Of a DNA stretch of 64,000 nucleotides, positions 1-9,654 are shown piece by piece; position 1 is the stretch's first letter, and every line of letters starts with the position of its first letter. Where the stretch lies: contig JAYUHM010000132.1 of NCBI GenBank assembly GCA_043766985.1, forward strand, positions 1 to 64,000, written 5' to 3'. The position numbers and the translations under genes are program-made. The notes under the pieces are model-generated. The model was not told the DNA's origin and did not search any database. It was given only the letters and a program-made list of their open reading frames with translations. The stretch is from JAAFIP01 sp043766985 (lineage in GTDB: Bacteria > Pseudomonadota > Gammaproteobacteria > Burkholderiales > Burkholderiaceae_C).

Positions 1-166
1 AGCTTCACCCATTTGGTGACCCTCGCAAATCCGTTGAAATTGGCTTGTAGTCTAGCTTGCAGACGGTTTATGGCCTTTCAACTGCCGGAAATAGGTTCAA
101 TACGATGCGATAGAGCAATGCCCCGGAGAGGTTATTGCCGACATTCACCGCTATATATGCGGCCAG

Positions 167-457
167 GTGGATACGCCCCTGCTGGAAGAGCAATTGCAGC
201 GCTACGACAAGCACAGGCTGCAGCAGTGGCTAACCGATATGCCGCTAGGCGCCGACACGGTGGACATTGGCTTTAGCTATTACGACAAAGAAACATTCTT
301 CCATCGTCGGCATATATCGGCTAACACTGCTGAGCTAACGGTGGCAGATCAACTGAAAATCCGGCAAGCTTTAGTGGAGTATGTGGACGAGACGGGTGCA
401 TTTGTTCGTGATTCACAGCGCGCACAAATACGTTACCTGAGTGAATCTACTTTTTGA
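167..457 (+). CDS. Small hypothetical protein or gene remnant
   Basis: This 96-residue frame starts with GTG and has no convincing ribosome binding site. The frame is open back to a stop at 92-94 and reads as plausible protein (GEVIADIHRY...) before the GTG, so it may be the C-terminal remnant of a longer gene broken upstream. The product is hydrophilic, rich in charged and aromatic residues, with no signal peptide or membrane segment. Its last 25 bases overlap the end of the convergent glycosyltransferase gene. I do not recognise the family. Bases 1-166 show nothing else I can support. Confidence 0.3.
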   Translation: MDTPLLEEQLQRYDKHRLQQWLTDMPLGADTVDIGFSYYDKETFFHRRHISANTAELTVADQLKIRQALVEYVDETGAFVRDSQRAQIRYLSESTF

Positions 458-1554
458 TAAACGGCTACCGTCTCGGCCGCGCAGCGCTGCCATTTGTAGC
501 TGGCAGCCACACGGTAGCCCGCGGCAACAGCTGTTTGCTGCCATGCGATGTCTGTGAGCCCCTTTTGCAGCACGTCGCAAAACGCCAGCGAGTCGTCCGG
601 GTTCACCATCAGAGCAGCACCTTGGGTTACCTCGGGTAAGCACGATTGGTCAGACACCACCACGGGTACGCCGCAAGCCATAGCCTCAACAGGCGGCAGG
701 CCAAAACCCTCGTAGGTTGATGGATACACAAACAGCGCCGCACCCGCATACAGCAGCGGCAAATCTTGCTCTGGCACATACCCTAGGCGCTTTACCCAGC
801 CTTGCGCCTCGCCTTGGCTAATCTCTGCTTGCAGTGCCTGGCTTAGCCACCCGTTACTGCCTACCAGCACCAGCGGGTACACCTTACGCAGCCCACTGGG
901 TAGCAAGCGCCAAGCTGCCAGCAGCTGGCCTACCTTTTTGCGCGGCTCTAGCGTAGACACACACAGCCCATAAGCCCGGGGGGTTAGTCCATACTTTTGC
1001 AAAGGTAACGCCATCTCATGGTCTGCCATAGGCTTAAATGCGGCAGCTATGCCCAGTGGCACCGCAGTTACCCGGCTGTCAGGCAGCCCCGTAAACGCCA
1101 TCACCTCAGCGCGGCTGGTTTGTGAATCGGTTATCACATGCGCAGCCCGCGCCACCGATCGCGCAAAGTCCCGCTCAAACTGCCTCAGTCTGTCAGCAGG
1201 GTGCGTTTCTGGAAATTTAAACACTGAGAGGTCATGCACCGTAATAACCCCTTTGTCAGCGCATGCTGGCAAAAAGAAATTAGGCCCATGAAAAACACTG
1301 CCACGGCAGGCAATAGCCATACCCCAGTCGCGCACGCGGCGGGGCAGTTTAAGGCGTATGGCCGGGGTGTTCTGGGCCAACGCGGCAGGTACGTCTAATA
1401 AGGTTTTCGGGTTGTTTACCCAGCGGCCATGGCGGTAAAAGCGCACGTCTGACAGCTGCGGATGGGTTGGTAGCCTTTGCGCCAGCTCCCACGTATAGCG
1501 CCCTATGCCCGTAGGGTTGGGCGAGAGCGCCTCAACAGACAAAACCACCCTCAA
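433..1554 (-). CDS. Glycosyltransferase family 4 (GT-B fold)
   Basis: This 373-residue cytoplasmic glycosyltransferase probably adds one sugar, possibly D-rhamnose or mannose, to the capsule repeat. The N-terminal half has the usual GT4 start with the TGIGRY glycine loop near residue 15. The C-terminal nucleotide-sugar domain contains VSTLEPRKK and the EX7E signature YEGFGLPPVEAMACG. Length is normal for the family. It begins 2 bases after the stop of the GDP-sugar reductase gene and is the last gene of the minus-strand capsule run. The nearby gmd and rmd suggest a GDP-linked donor, but donor and acceptor cannot be read from the sequence. Confidence 0.85.
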   Translation of the reverse strand: MRVVLSVEALSPNPTGIGRYTWELAQRLPTHPQLSDVRFYRHGRWVNNPKTLLDVPAALAQNTPAIRLKLPRRVRDWGMAIACRGSVFHGPNFFLPACADKGVITVHDLSVFKFPETHPADRLRQFERDFARSVARAAHVITDSQTSRAEVMAFTGLPDSRVTAVPLGIAAAFKPMADHEMALPLQKYGLTPRAYGLCVSTLEPRKKVGQLLAAWRLLPSGLRKVYPLVLVGSNGWLSQALQAEISQGEAQGWVKRLGYVPEQDLPLLYAGAALFVYPSTYEGFGLPPVEAMACGVPVVVSDQSCLPEVTQGAALMVNPDDSLAFCDVLQKGLTDIAWQQTAVAAGYRVAASYKWQRCAAETVAVYQKVDSLR

Positions 1555-1556
1555 GC

Positions 1557-2456
1557 TTATGGCTCCAGCATCCAGCGCAGAGTGTCTTGTAGCGCAATGT
1601 CGGGCACCACACCCACAGCAGCATTTAGCTTGGAGCGGCTGCCCAACAGGGTTTTTACCTCGTTTTGGCGTACAAAGGCGGGGTTTAGGCGCACCTCAAA
1701 ATCGTGGCCCGAAATCTCGCGCACCATGGCTAGCACATCGTTCAGCGTCCACGCTTTGCCAGCGCATACGTTAAACGTTTGCCCCACCGCAGCCGGTGTG
1801 CTTAGCAAGCGCTGGTATAGCTGCACCACGGTGCGCACATCAGAAAAGTCTCGTGCCACATGCAGGTTGCCCAGCTCTATCAGGGGCGCACGCCTGCGCA
1901 CATGGCTAACTATTTTGGGAATCAAAAAGCTTTCTGCCTGGCCCACGCCCGTGTAGTTAAACGGGCGGGTAAGCACTATGGGTAAGCGGTCTGTATACAA
2001 GCGGGCCACATATTCCATAGCCAGCTTGCTTACTGCGTAGTCGTTTGCGGGGGCCGGTGGGGTGGCTTCATCTAACACCCCGCCTACAGAGTTGCCGTAC
2101 ACGTTGGCGCTACTGGCCAGCAGCACAGACTGCAAGGGCGCTTTGCTATTTGCTAAAGCCTCAAGCAGGTTGCGGGTGCCCACCACATTGGTGGCGTAGA
2201 TGGCGGCCACATCGCCATGGGCTACAAACGATATAGCAGCCAAGTGCGCTACCTTGTGTGGCTGCACATCGCGCGCTACAGCCGCCAGCCCTGCGGCATC
2301 GGCCAGGTCTGCTACATGCAAAGCGTGTACGCCCGCGATGGTGCCCACTATGGGCTCGCGTACCAGGCCATGCACCTCGTGGCCTGCTTGGTGCAGGGCG
2401 GCTGCGAGGTAGCGGCCGGTAAAGCTGTCTGCCCCGGAGATTAAAACTTTGCTCAT
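1557..2456 (-). CDS. rmd: GDP-6-deoxy-D-mannose reductase-like SDR protein
   Basis: This 299-residue extended short-chain dehydrogenase has the nucleotide-binding GADSFTGRY loop at the N-terminus, a SSANVYG serine site and a YAVSK catalytic Tyr/Lys pair. It directly follows gmd, whose product GDP-4-keto-6-deoxymannose it would reduce to GDP-D-rhamnose. Fcl, the alternative partner making GDP-L-fucose, is usually slightly longer (about 310-320 residues). The length and the GTRNLLEAL segment favour Rmd. A related dTDP-sugar reductase is less likely, although the nearby dTDP genes lack their own reductase, so a role with dTDP sugars cannot be excluded. It is translationally close to the next gene (2-base gap). 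Confidence 0.75.
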   Translation of the reverse strand: MSKVLISGADSFTGRYLAAALHQAGHEVHGLVREPIVGTIAGVHALHVADLADAAGLAAVARDVQPHKVAHLAAISFVAHGDVAAIYATNVVGTRNLLEALANSKAPLQSVLLASSANVYGNSVGGVLDEATPPAPANDYAVSKLAMEYVARLYTDRLPIVLTRPFNYTGVGQAESFLIPKIVSHVRRRAPLIELGNLHVARDFSDVRTVVQLYQRLLSTPAAVGQTFNVCAGKAWTLNDVLAMVREISGHDFEVRLNPAFVRQNEVKTLLGSRSKLNAAVGVVPDIALQDTLRWMLEP

Positions 2457-2499
2457 ATTTGCCTAGTTTGTAGCGCTATGCGCTACGCCTTTTCGAAGG

Positions 2500-3534
2500 T
2501 TAAAACGAAAAACCAGCTTGGTTACGGCGAATGTCAGCATCTACCATCATTTGGCAAAGTTGCTCTAATGTTGTGGTGGGCTCCCAGCCCAGCTTGGCCT
2601 TGGCTTTCTCGGGGTTGCCTATCAGCAGCTCTACCTCGGCAGGGCGGTAAAACATGGGGTTAACACGCATAACCGTTTTACCGGTTGCTGTGTCTACCGC
2701 AGTTTCGTTTTCAGCCGCGCCTTTAAAGTCCACCGCTATGCCTGCACCCTTAAAAGCCATACGTACAAAGTCGCGCACGGTCTCGGTGCGGTTGGTGGCC
2801 AGCACAAAGGTATCTGGCTCGTCAGCCTGTAGCATGCGCCACATGCCTTCTACATACTCTTTGGCATAGCCCCAGTCGCGCTTGGCGTCTATGTTGCCAA
2901 GCTCCAGGCAGTCTAGTTGGCCCAGTTTTATCTTGGCTACGCTGTCGGTAATTTTACGGGTTACAAATTCACGGCCACGCAACGGGCTTTCGTGGTTAAA
3001 CAAAATACCACTGCTGCCAAAAATACCGTAGCTTTCGCGGTAGTTAATAGTCATCCAGTGGGCATACAGCTTGGCCACACCGTAAGGGCTTCTGGGGTAA
3101 AACGGGGTGCTTTCAATCTGTGGCACAGCCTGCACCTTGCCAAACATCTCTGAAGTACTGGCTTGGTAAAAGCGCACCTTGGGGTCGACAATGCGAATAG
3201 CCTCTAGCAGGTTTACCGGGCCAAGGCCGGTAATCTCAGCCGTGGTGACGGGCTGGTCAAACGACACGCCTACAAAGCTTTGTGCAGCCAAGTTGTACAC
3301 CTCTGTGGCGCCTGTGGTTTGAAGGAGGCGAATACTTGCAGATAAATCGGTCAGGTCATATTCAACCAAATGCAAGTTGGGGTGCTTTGCTACCCCTTGT
3401 TCTTCAATACGCCAAAAGTTGACTGAGCTGGTGCGGCGATAGGTGCCGTAGACTTTATATCCCTTAGACAGTAGGAGTTCAGCCAAGTAGGCACCGTCTT
3501 GGCCAGTGATGCCAGTAATAGTTGCAGTTTTCAA
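2500..3534 (-). CDS. gmd: GDP-mannose 4,6-dehydratase
   Basis: This 344-residue enzyme converts GDP-D-mannose to GDP-4-keto-6-deoxy-D-mannose with bound NADP. The Rossmann loop GITGQDGAYLAE and the conserved TYRRTSSVNFWRI segment are at the N-terminus. The catalytic region STSEMFG is followed by SPYGVAKLYAHW (YxxxK), and NHESPLRG, typical of Gmd, lies further on. Substrate would come from ManC (16184-17587) and the phosphomannomutase at 28077-29459. It sits 43 bases upstream of the rmd-like gene. A 172-base AT-rich gap separates it from the methyltransferase upstream; a weak hairpin followed by T residues (in the minus direction) lies there, but I would not call it a firm terminator. Confidence 0.95.
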   Translation of the reverse strand: MKTATITGITGQDGAYLAELLLSKGYKVYGTYRRTSSVNFWRIEEQGVAKHPNLHLVEYDLTDLSASIRLLQTTGATEVYNLAAQSFVGVSFDQPVTTAEITGLGPVNLLEAIRIVDPKVRFYQASTSEMFGKVQAVPQIESTPFYPRSPYGVAKLYAHWMTINYRESYGIFGSSGILFNHESPLRGREFVTRKITDSVAKIKLGQLDCLELGNIDAKRDWGYAKEYVEGMWRMLQADEPDTFVLATNRTETVRDFVRMAFKGAGIAVDFKGAAENETAVDTATGKTVMRVNPMFYRPAEVELLIGNPEKAKAKLGWEPTTTLEQLCQMMVDADIRRNQAGFSF

Positions 3535-3706
3535 AATTAGTAACTCTCTTCTTGAATGCCTGCTAGATTTAAAAAAACCGTTAAGAAAAACTCGTTGAAC
3601 GGCAATTTAAATTTAGAAAGCTGTTTTTTAGGCCTTAGAAATGTTTTCGCCTACTCTTTACTCAAATAATTTACCAATTAAGGTTTTAAAAATTGTCTAT
3701 TTGAGT

Positions 3707-4486
3707 TCAGGCAATATCAACGCCGGTAGCCGCATCAAGCACGCGGCTATGCTCAAGACTACCGTTTTCAATTGCCAAGCACATAGCGGCACCTCTCGAA
3801 CCGAATCCAATATGTTTTATCGGTTGGAGTTGAGCTTCGTTACAAATATGGTAAAGACCTGCAAGCGTTGGAGCCCACTTATTTGACGCGTCATTATTCA
3901 ATGAATCAGAGTAATAAAAATTCCAGATTGGTAATGAAACCAATGATCGGGTTTGCTCATTGGAAAGGCCTAAACCAGACATTTTTGATGTGAGTTCTGC
4001 GTCTGCTACATGTGATTCGATCAGAACGCGAGTGTTGGGTTTTGACATCGACCTGACTCTATCGAGTGCCAATAGTGGATTCCTTAGGTGATACAGAACA
4101 CCAACGAAAATCACAAAATCGAAAGTGCCGTATTTCTTGGGGGACAAATCATAGACGTTAGCCACAACATGCTTGACCTTGCTATTTAAAATTTCAGCTG
4201 CTACTGCAAAACCTGATGCAGTAGGTAGCCTGTAATCAACTGCAACCACCTCAGAGGCACCTCTTTTCTCTGCAAGAAAGGATAAGTAACCGTCTGCGCA
4301 GCCAATGTCTAGCACTCGCTTCCCGGTTAGGTTTTCCGGGAAACCCAATTTTTCATATATCGAAAATGTGTCAGCTGAATTGTTGATACCCGGAGTTACT
4401 GATCCGTCTGGCATCGTAATTTGATGATACCAGTGTGGTACCGACGCTATCATTTTTGAGATGCTTGCCGAGTGTTGTGTTTTCAT
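3707..4486 (-). CDS. Class I SAM-dependent methyltransferase
   Basis: This 259-residue protein has a clear SAM-binding motif, RVLDIGCADGYLSF, near residue 60, an acidic VAVDYR motif after the second strand, and a FVGVLYHLRNPL segment. The latter resembles the mo5U34/CmoB-like (DUF1698) branch of small-molecule methyltransferases. In this setting it probably methylates a capsule sugar or a terminal residue. It lies between the large glycosyltransferase and gmd with gaps of 102 and 172 bases. The DNA is more AT-rich than that of the flanking regions, as in the next three genes of the run. Substrate is not determinable from sequence. Confidence 0.75.
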   Translation of the reverse strand: MKTQHSASISKMIASVPHWYHQITMPDGSVTPGINNSADTFSIYEKLGFPENLTGKRVLDIGCADGYLSFLAEKRGASEVVAVDYRLPTASGFAVAAEILNSKVKHVVANVYDLSPKKYGTFDFVIFVGVLYHLRNPLLALDRVRSMSKPNTRVLIESHVADAELTSKMSGLGLSNEQTRSLVSLPIWNFYYSDSLNNDASNKWAPTLAGLYHICNEAQLQPIKHIGFGSRGAAMCLAIENGSLEHSRVLDAATGVDIA

Positions 4487-4588
4487 TGGTTTCTACTTTC
4501 CATTAAATAATACTATTTTACACATGCGGTGTAACAAGTAAGATTGTTTGACTGCGTAAGTTTTTAGACGGTCTTGATTGCGTCCGCG

Positions 4589-7500
4589 CTAATGCCTATC
4601 GAGCAATGCAAGCCGCGCCCGATATTGACGACCGATGACTTCTGGCGACAGCTGCTCGCGTATCGATTTTTCGGCATTTTTTCCGATAGCGCTAAATTTA
4701 TCTGGATTACCAATTAACAAAGTAAGGCATTCCGCAGCGTGGCCTACATCTGCTTCAGCCCAATTTTGTCCGCCTTCGTACACTCCCATTGTTTTGTCCA
4801 GCTGCTTCAAGGTGTAATGCACTGGCAGGGAGTTCATGGGTGTCATAAATTCCATATTTGCCGACCAACCCGTTGCTATTACCGGTTTACCGAGATACAT
4901 CATCTCCGCCAATGCCAAGCCAAACCCTTCTGCCCGATGTAGCGATATTAATGTGTCGCAACAGCTTTCCAGGTTATACACTTCCTGCCGTGTCAGGAAT
5001 TTATCAAGAAAAACTACATTTTTCATATCTGCAACGGATGCGCGAAGGAGGGCATAGTCCTCAGGGTGTTTGTCAGCATTTATGGTTTTAATAACCAGCG
5101 ACACATTCGTCTTGTTCGCTGCGGCAATGCGGAAGGCGGCCACTGCAGCTTCAGGATTTTTTCTGTATTGGTATGAATGGAAATCGTACATTACCAGTAC
5201 TAGAAACCCGCTGTGAGGGAGTCCAAAGTCTCGTCTGCTGGTCCCAGGTGTCAGTGAAAAATCAATGGCGTGCGGTACTTTATAGACTGGAATTGGCGAA
5301 ATTTTTGCCACCGCATCTTGCACAAAAGCGGACGGTGTCCACACCTCGGTCAAACCTTCGAAAGCACTTAAATAGCTATTGGGTAGTTTCGGCTGCTCCC
5401 AGTGCCAGAAGCCAATCGAAAAGCGCGACTTGTGATTAATAGACTTCAGATGATCCAAAGTTCGCGTCGTTTGATCTGCATTTACGTAAACAATATCAAT
5501 GTCAAAGTGTTCGTCAGTAGCTACTGCAAAAGCTGATTTGTCGCGTTGCAAATTTGCGTTCTGATAACCAACATCAACAATTGAGTAGGGTATGGCACTC
5601 GCATACGCAGCCTTAGCGAACAACCGTGCCGCTTCACCAACGCCAGACTCTGCTGCCAGATACCCAACTAAATTGATACCCGGTGCGGGTAGATATTCTT
5701 CTTGCGGTAGAAAAATCACCGGGCGTTGTGTATTTACTATGGTTGCGTCACCGATGACAAACAGTTTTATCCGCCACGCAAGTTCCCGCTCATCCAAATT
5801 TAGCCCAATGTCTTTTGGGACGAAGTATTTGCTACATTGGACATACATTTTCTGCTGGCTAACATCCGTGGAATCTGGTAGCTGAAATGAATGTGTGAAC
5901 TCTCCTGATGTACGAAGCACGAACTCTTCGACAATGGCGTTTCCTACCGTAATAGTCATCGTCGCATTGCTATCACCGTTTTGCTTTTCAATAAAGTCAG
6001 CCAAATACACGCCTTTTACAGTCACTGTATGACCGATGCGCGCATTGAATGGCAACACAATCTTGCTTGAAACCCACAATCCATTGTGTTCTGTATCAGC
6101 GTCTTGCGCATGAAAACCCGAATACACCGTTGCATTTGCAGCAGGGTTCGCCTTTGCTGGCTTGGTTGGTGCGATGTAATCAGGAAGTGCAGAAATAGCG
6201 TGGTAGGTCTTACTGGATTTAGCAGTAATCGCCTTTAGCATCCGCAGTGGAAGTTGAGCCTTCTGGCGGCTTTCTTTCGATGTGGAAATGTCGCGCCATG
6301 CGCGAATAGTCCCGAGTGCGGTCTCGCACATGGGTGCATAGTGCTCAATGGCTGACGGTTCTGGAGGTCGTTCGAGCAGATTTTCAAAAAACGAATACAC
6401 GCGAGCAGTGCCTCTGTCGCTATAAGTACTCGGCTGCGACCGAACCACCGGTTGTGACTCAATCTCACCATGCGATAGGAGAAAATTATTCAATATTGTG
6501 TAATGCTGCGCTAGCACGCTTGCTGAAAAGTAATTTGCACCATCATGCAAAAACCAACGATAAAACTTGACGATGGAGTCTTGATCGGTAAGGTTAAAGA
6601 CTTGTTGTAAATCTCGACGAGCATTCCACACGGCTCGCAAAGAATATGTAAGCGCGAGATCGGATTTAGATTTTGATGGAATTAAAAAACACAGGGCCTC
6701 CGGGCACGCAAACGGATCGTTTCCGACCATGGTTCGCAATACGTCATCGTTGCGGAACTCGCTGCGAAAAATATCTGGTACTGGCGTGCCGTCGGCAAAT
6801 AACCCGTATCCGTATTTCATCTTGGCGTATTCCACAGCGCCGTTTGCAATGAGTGCCGCTGCATATGCGCGGGCTAGCTCCCCTGCTGGGCCAAGTGACG
6901 AAAGCGTGTACCGATTTTGATGCTTGGAAAAAGGCTCGGGTTTAACAGGATTAAATCCGCTGTAATGAAAGAATACGAGCGGTTGGCCATTGACGATCCA
7001 ATCACTCTTGTTCAGCCGCTCAACTTTACGTTGCGCAATATTCCAGTAAGCGACGTTGTAGCCGGGATGACGCAGAACAGAAACTTTGTCGAATAGTCCT
7101 GGAACGAGGTCGATCCAGCTTTGGTCAACAAAGATACCTTTTTCAAGATCGACGACGCAATCGCGAGTCAGTTTGGACTGCCACCAATGCAAAAAATCAT
7201 AAGTATTTTGCGCCTTGCGAACGGCACAAAACCCGAAATTGTATGTGCCTGACCGCCGTATATCTAGTTCGCTGGGTGTCTTCTCGTCTGTTATCGGCGC
7301 AAGCAGGTGCGGTGTAACCACAATATCAGAGCCCTGGCGCAAGAGGTCTACCACTTCGTTTAACGGCCTATAAACATATATATCTGGATCGATATAAATA
7401 ACATTTTCATATCCTTTATCAAGTAAATGTTCTATCGCCCAAGGCTTGACCGCAGTATTCAACTCCAGGACGGTGTATTGAAACAGGAAGCTTTTACCGC

Positions 7501-7768
7501 CTGGCAAGGCTAAATCACCTAACGAAATTGTGTTAAAGCTAGAAGAAAATTTATTGGCTTCAGCGAGATCAGTATCTACGATCACGCAATAGACGCTGCA
7601 ATCAGGGTGTGCTAGCTTTGCGCTTTGAAGCAGCGTTCTCGCAAAATGAAGATAGTTATTGGAAACAACAGTAAAGATAGCTTTTTTACTTGTCGCACCC
7701 ACTGCGCGCTGAGAGATTTTCTTTGGGAGTGAATTTGAATTACTCAAGTTCTTCTTTTTAGATTTCAT
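4589..7768 (-). CDS. Three-domain glycosyltransferase (GT8-like, beta-sandwich, GT4)
   Basis: The protein has about 1059 residues. The start is placed at the second of two adjacent ATG codons, 5 bases after an AAGGTGG ribosome binding site; an upstream ATG at 7819 adds 17 residues but has no such site. The N-terminal part (roughly to residue 330) is a GT-A fold with the metal-binding IYIDPDIYVYRP motif (DxD). A middle region near residues 540-690 looks like a beta-sandwich with a GLWVSSKIVLPF strand pattern. The C-terminal part is a GT-B enzyme starting at GINLVGYLAAESGVGE and carrying HRAEGFGLALAEMMYLG (EX7E). Two active sites suggest it adds two consecutive sugars or polymerises a disaccharide repeat. 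Base composition is AT-rich. Confidence 0.8.
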   Translation of the reverse strand: MKSKKKNLSNSNSLPKKISQRAVGATSKKAIFTVVSNNYLHFARTLLQSAKLAHPDCSVYCVIVDTDLAEANKFSSSFNTISLGDLALPGGKSFLFQYTVLELNTAVKPWAIEHLLDKGYENVIYIDPDIYVYRPLNEVVDLLRQGSDIVVTPHLLAPITDEKTPSELDIRRSGTYNFGFCAVRKAQNTYDFLHWWQSKLTRDCVVDLEKGIFVDQSWIDLVPGLFDKVSVLRHPGYNVAYWNIAQRKVERLNKSDWIVNGQPLVFFHYSGFNPVKPEPFSKHQNRYTLSSLGPAGELARAYAAALIANGAVEYAKMKYGYGLFADGTPVPDIFRSEFRNDDVLRTMVGNDPFACPEALCFLIPSKSKSDLALTYSLRAVWNARRDLQQVFNLTDQDSIVKFYRWFLHDGANYFSASVLAQHYTILNNFLLSHGEIESQPVVRSQPSTYSDRGTARVYSFFENLLERPPEPSAIEHYAPMCETALGTIRAWRDISTSKESRQKAQLPLRMLKAITAKSSKTYHAISALPDYIAPTKPAKANPAANATVYSGFHAQDADTEHNGLWVSSKIVLPFNARIGHTVTVKGVYLADFIEKQNGDSNATMTITVGNAIVEEFVLRTSGEFTHSFQLPDSTDVSQQKMYVQCSKYFVPKDIGLNLDERELAWRIKLFVIGDATIVNTQRPVIFLPQEEYLPAPGINLVGYLAAESGVGEAARLFAKAAYASAIPYSIVDVGYQNANLQRDKSAFAVATDEHFDIDIVYVNADQTTRTLDHLKSINHKSRFSIGFWHWEQPKLPNSYLSAFEGLTEVWTPSAFVQDAVAKISPIPVYKVPHAIDFSLTPGTSRRDFGLPHSGFLVLVMYDFHSYQYRKNPEAAVAAFRIAAANKTNVSLVIKTINADKHPEDYALLRASVADMKNVVFLDKFLTRQEVYNLESCCDTLISLHRAEGFGLALAEMMYLGKPVIATGWSANMEFMTPMNSLPVHYTLKQLDKTMGVYEGGQNWAEADVGHAAECLTLLIGNPDKFSAIGKNAEKSIREQLSPEVIGRQYRARLALLDRH

Positions 7769-7878
7769 CATTACCACCTTAATAGCATTTCCTGTTTCAT
7801 GTTCTAGTACGCTTAGCAATTAGGAGCGCTTTGACGCTCTAATACTCAGCTCGCTTTGCGCGAATGGTTCCAAAGGTT

Positions 7879-9654
7879 TTACCTGTTCATCACGCGATAC
7901 AGATATCTAAACGGAGATGTAATTCGCCAAAATATCGATGCGTGAAGTGACTTCAACTCGGTTTCTACGGAAACAAAGCTTTCACTTTTCTCTGTAAGCT
8001 TGTCACTCAACTCTCTGATGCTGCCGCGAAGCCGAGATTCCGAATTTTGAGTTTCGTCAATAACTTTTTGAAGACTACTCTTTTCTTGTGTAAAAAAGTT
8101 CTCGCGTTCAATGGATTCAAGTTTGAGCTTTTCTATGTCGCTTACTGCCGTAGTCAGGGCTTCGCTTAGCGCTTTGAGCTGATTATTTTTCTCGCGTAGT
8201 ACATTGCTGGCAGCGACATTCTCTTCTCGGAGTTCTGCGTTACCCTGCTCTGATGCTTCAAACTGCGACTGCAGTAGTAGTACACGTTCATGGATGGTTT
8301 GAATTTGCGTCTGAAAATGCGCAATTTGTTGATTGAGCTCCTGTTCCCGCTCTAGGTATCCGTGGTAGTTACTTTGAAGTGCAGTTTCAGCGGCGCGCAA
8401 TTCCTGCTGTAGATCATTTTGGTGTGCGAGCTGGCTGCTCGCAGAGATGGATGTCGCTTCAAGAGACTGACGCATCGTGGCGCAATCTGCCAAAGCGGTG
8501 TGCAACTGCTCACTAATAGATGCTTCACGTCTACTGGCGTTGTCCAATTCTTGCCGCAGGGTATTGTTTTCAGTAACTACAGGATGCGTGCCATCCAACA
8601 GCTGTTGCTGCAGGCCGTGCAGTCGGTCCTCGGCAGTTTTTAATCTAATAGCATAGTGCGATTCACGATCCGCTTGACGATTTAGGAGTTCGTGAATTTG
8701 CGTGCGTGTATCAAGACTGACTTGTTCGTTTTTTATGTGCTCAAGCAGTTGATTGTTCAACTCAAAAAATCCTCTGACTTCTTCAGCCAAACCCAAATTG
8801 AATTGGCTAATTTGAGTTGAAATATTTTGAAGTTTTTCCTGAGCAAGAATGTCTTCATTGTGGCTCAGGGCAGTTTTCTCAACTAAATTGCGTTTTAACA
8901 ATTCAATTTCAGCAATTCGCAGCTCTTCTTGTATATCAAAGCCACTTTGAATTTGAAAGCAGTATGGCGTAGTGCCATTCAGGAAAAAACGATCGAAAAT
9001 GTTAGGGGGCAGACGAAAGCTTTTGGCAAGATCAGCACGGTTTTCGGCAACGTAAAAACGGTTAAGGCCATCGAAATAGACCATCGTGTAGCCACGCTTC
9101 AGTAGCAGTGGCTCCCACTCTTCATGGTTTTCAATTTGACTATTTGGCAAAGTACTTTCTACAACTACAACCCAGGGTAACGCTTTCGCCTCTCCCCATC
9201 CGGAAATCACACGCATTTCCATGCACTCGACGTCGATTTTCAGCCAATGAATGTCTTTTCCACCCGCTTGGTCAAATACGTCGGCAAGGGTAATGCTGGG
9301 CACTGTCAGCGTGCAGACGGTGAAGCCCTGCGCCTGGTGGCTTTCAGCGACTGCCTTATCACCGGTGGAAAGTCCTGTACCTACTACTTCGTAGAATTCC
9401 AATATCCCAGGCTCATGCGACAGTGCAACTTGTAAAACGGTTTCATCTGGCCGATCTTGCCTTAAGAGAGCCGCATTACTCGGTATCGCCTCCACGTGTA
9501 TGCCACGCCAGCCGTGCTCATAAAACGCTTTACTCACCGAATCTATTACTGGGTGTTGCGCCCCAACGTCTATGTAAAATCCGTTTGGCACATGTCCGAG
9601 CGCGCGCCAAAGCATTACATCCTCAAAATTTTGAGCGTAAGAAACAATACTCAC
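7879..9654 (-). CDS. FkbM-family methyltransferase with long C-terminal coiled coil
   Basis: The start is the GTG at 9654, which overlaps the TGA of the preceding glycosyltransferase gene as GTGA with a GGAG upstream. This gives 591 residues. Residues 1-240 are an FkbM-type methyltransferase with FYIDVGA (SAM site) and LKIDVECMEM, where a Cys replaces the Gly usual after VE. Residues from about 255 to 560 are almost uninterrupted heptad-like sequence rich in Glu, Gln and Leu, a predicted long coiled coil. The tail ASIFWRITSPFRYLY is amphipathic and basic, like tails seen on membrane-associated polysaccharide enzymes. I infer O-methylation of the chain, possibly at its end. The coiled coil could act as a spacer. 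Confidence 0.8.
   Translation of the reverse strand: MSIVSYAQNFEDVMLWRALGHVPNGFYIDVGAQHPVIDSVSKAFYEHGWRGIHVEAIPSNAALLRQDRPDETVLQVALSHEPGILEFYEVVGTGLSTGDKAVAESHQAQGFTVCTLTVPSITLADVFDQAGGKDIHWLKIDVECMEMRVISGWGEAKALPWVVVVESTLPNSQIENHEEWEPLLLKRGYTMVYFDGLNRFYVAENRADLAKSFRLPPNIFDRFFLNGTTPYCFQIQSGFDIQEELRIAEIELLKRNLVEKTALSHNEDILAQEKLQNISTQISQFNLGLAEEVRGFFELNNQLLEHIKNEQVSLDTRTQIHELLNRQADRESHYAIRLKTAEDRLHGLQQQLLDGTHPVVTENNTLRQELDNASRREASISEQLHTALADCATMRQSLEATSISASSQLAHQNDLQQELRAAETALQSNYHGYLEREQELNQQIAHFQTQIQTIHERVLLLQSQFEASEQGNAELREENVAASNVLREKNNQLKALSEALTTAVSDIEKLKLESIERENFFTQEKSSLQKVIDETQNSESRLRGSIRELSDKLTEKSESFVSVETELKSLHASIFWRITSPFRYLYRVMNR

Noticed and set aside
3541..3600. Terminator downstream of the methyltransferase gene
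   Set aside because: The CCGTT/AACGG arms are only five bases with a long loop, although a T-run follows in the minus direction; too weak to list as a feature.
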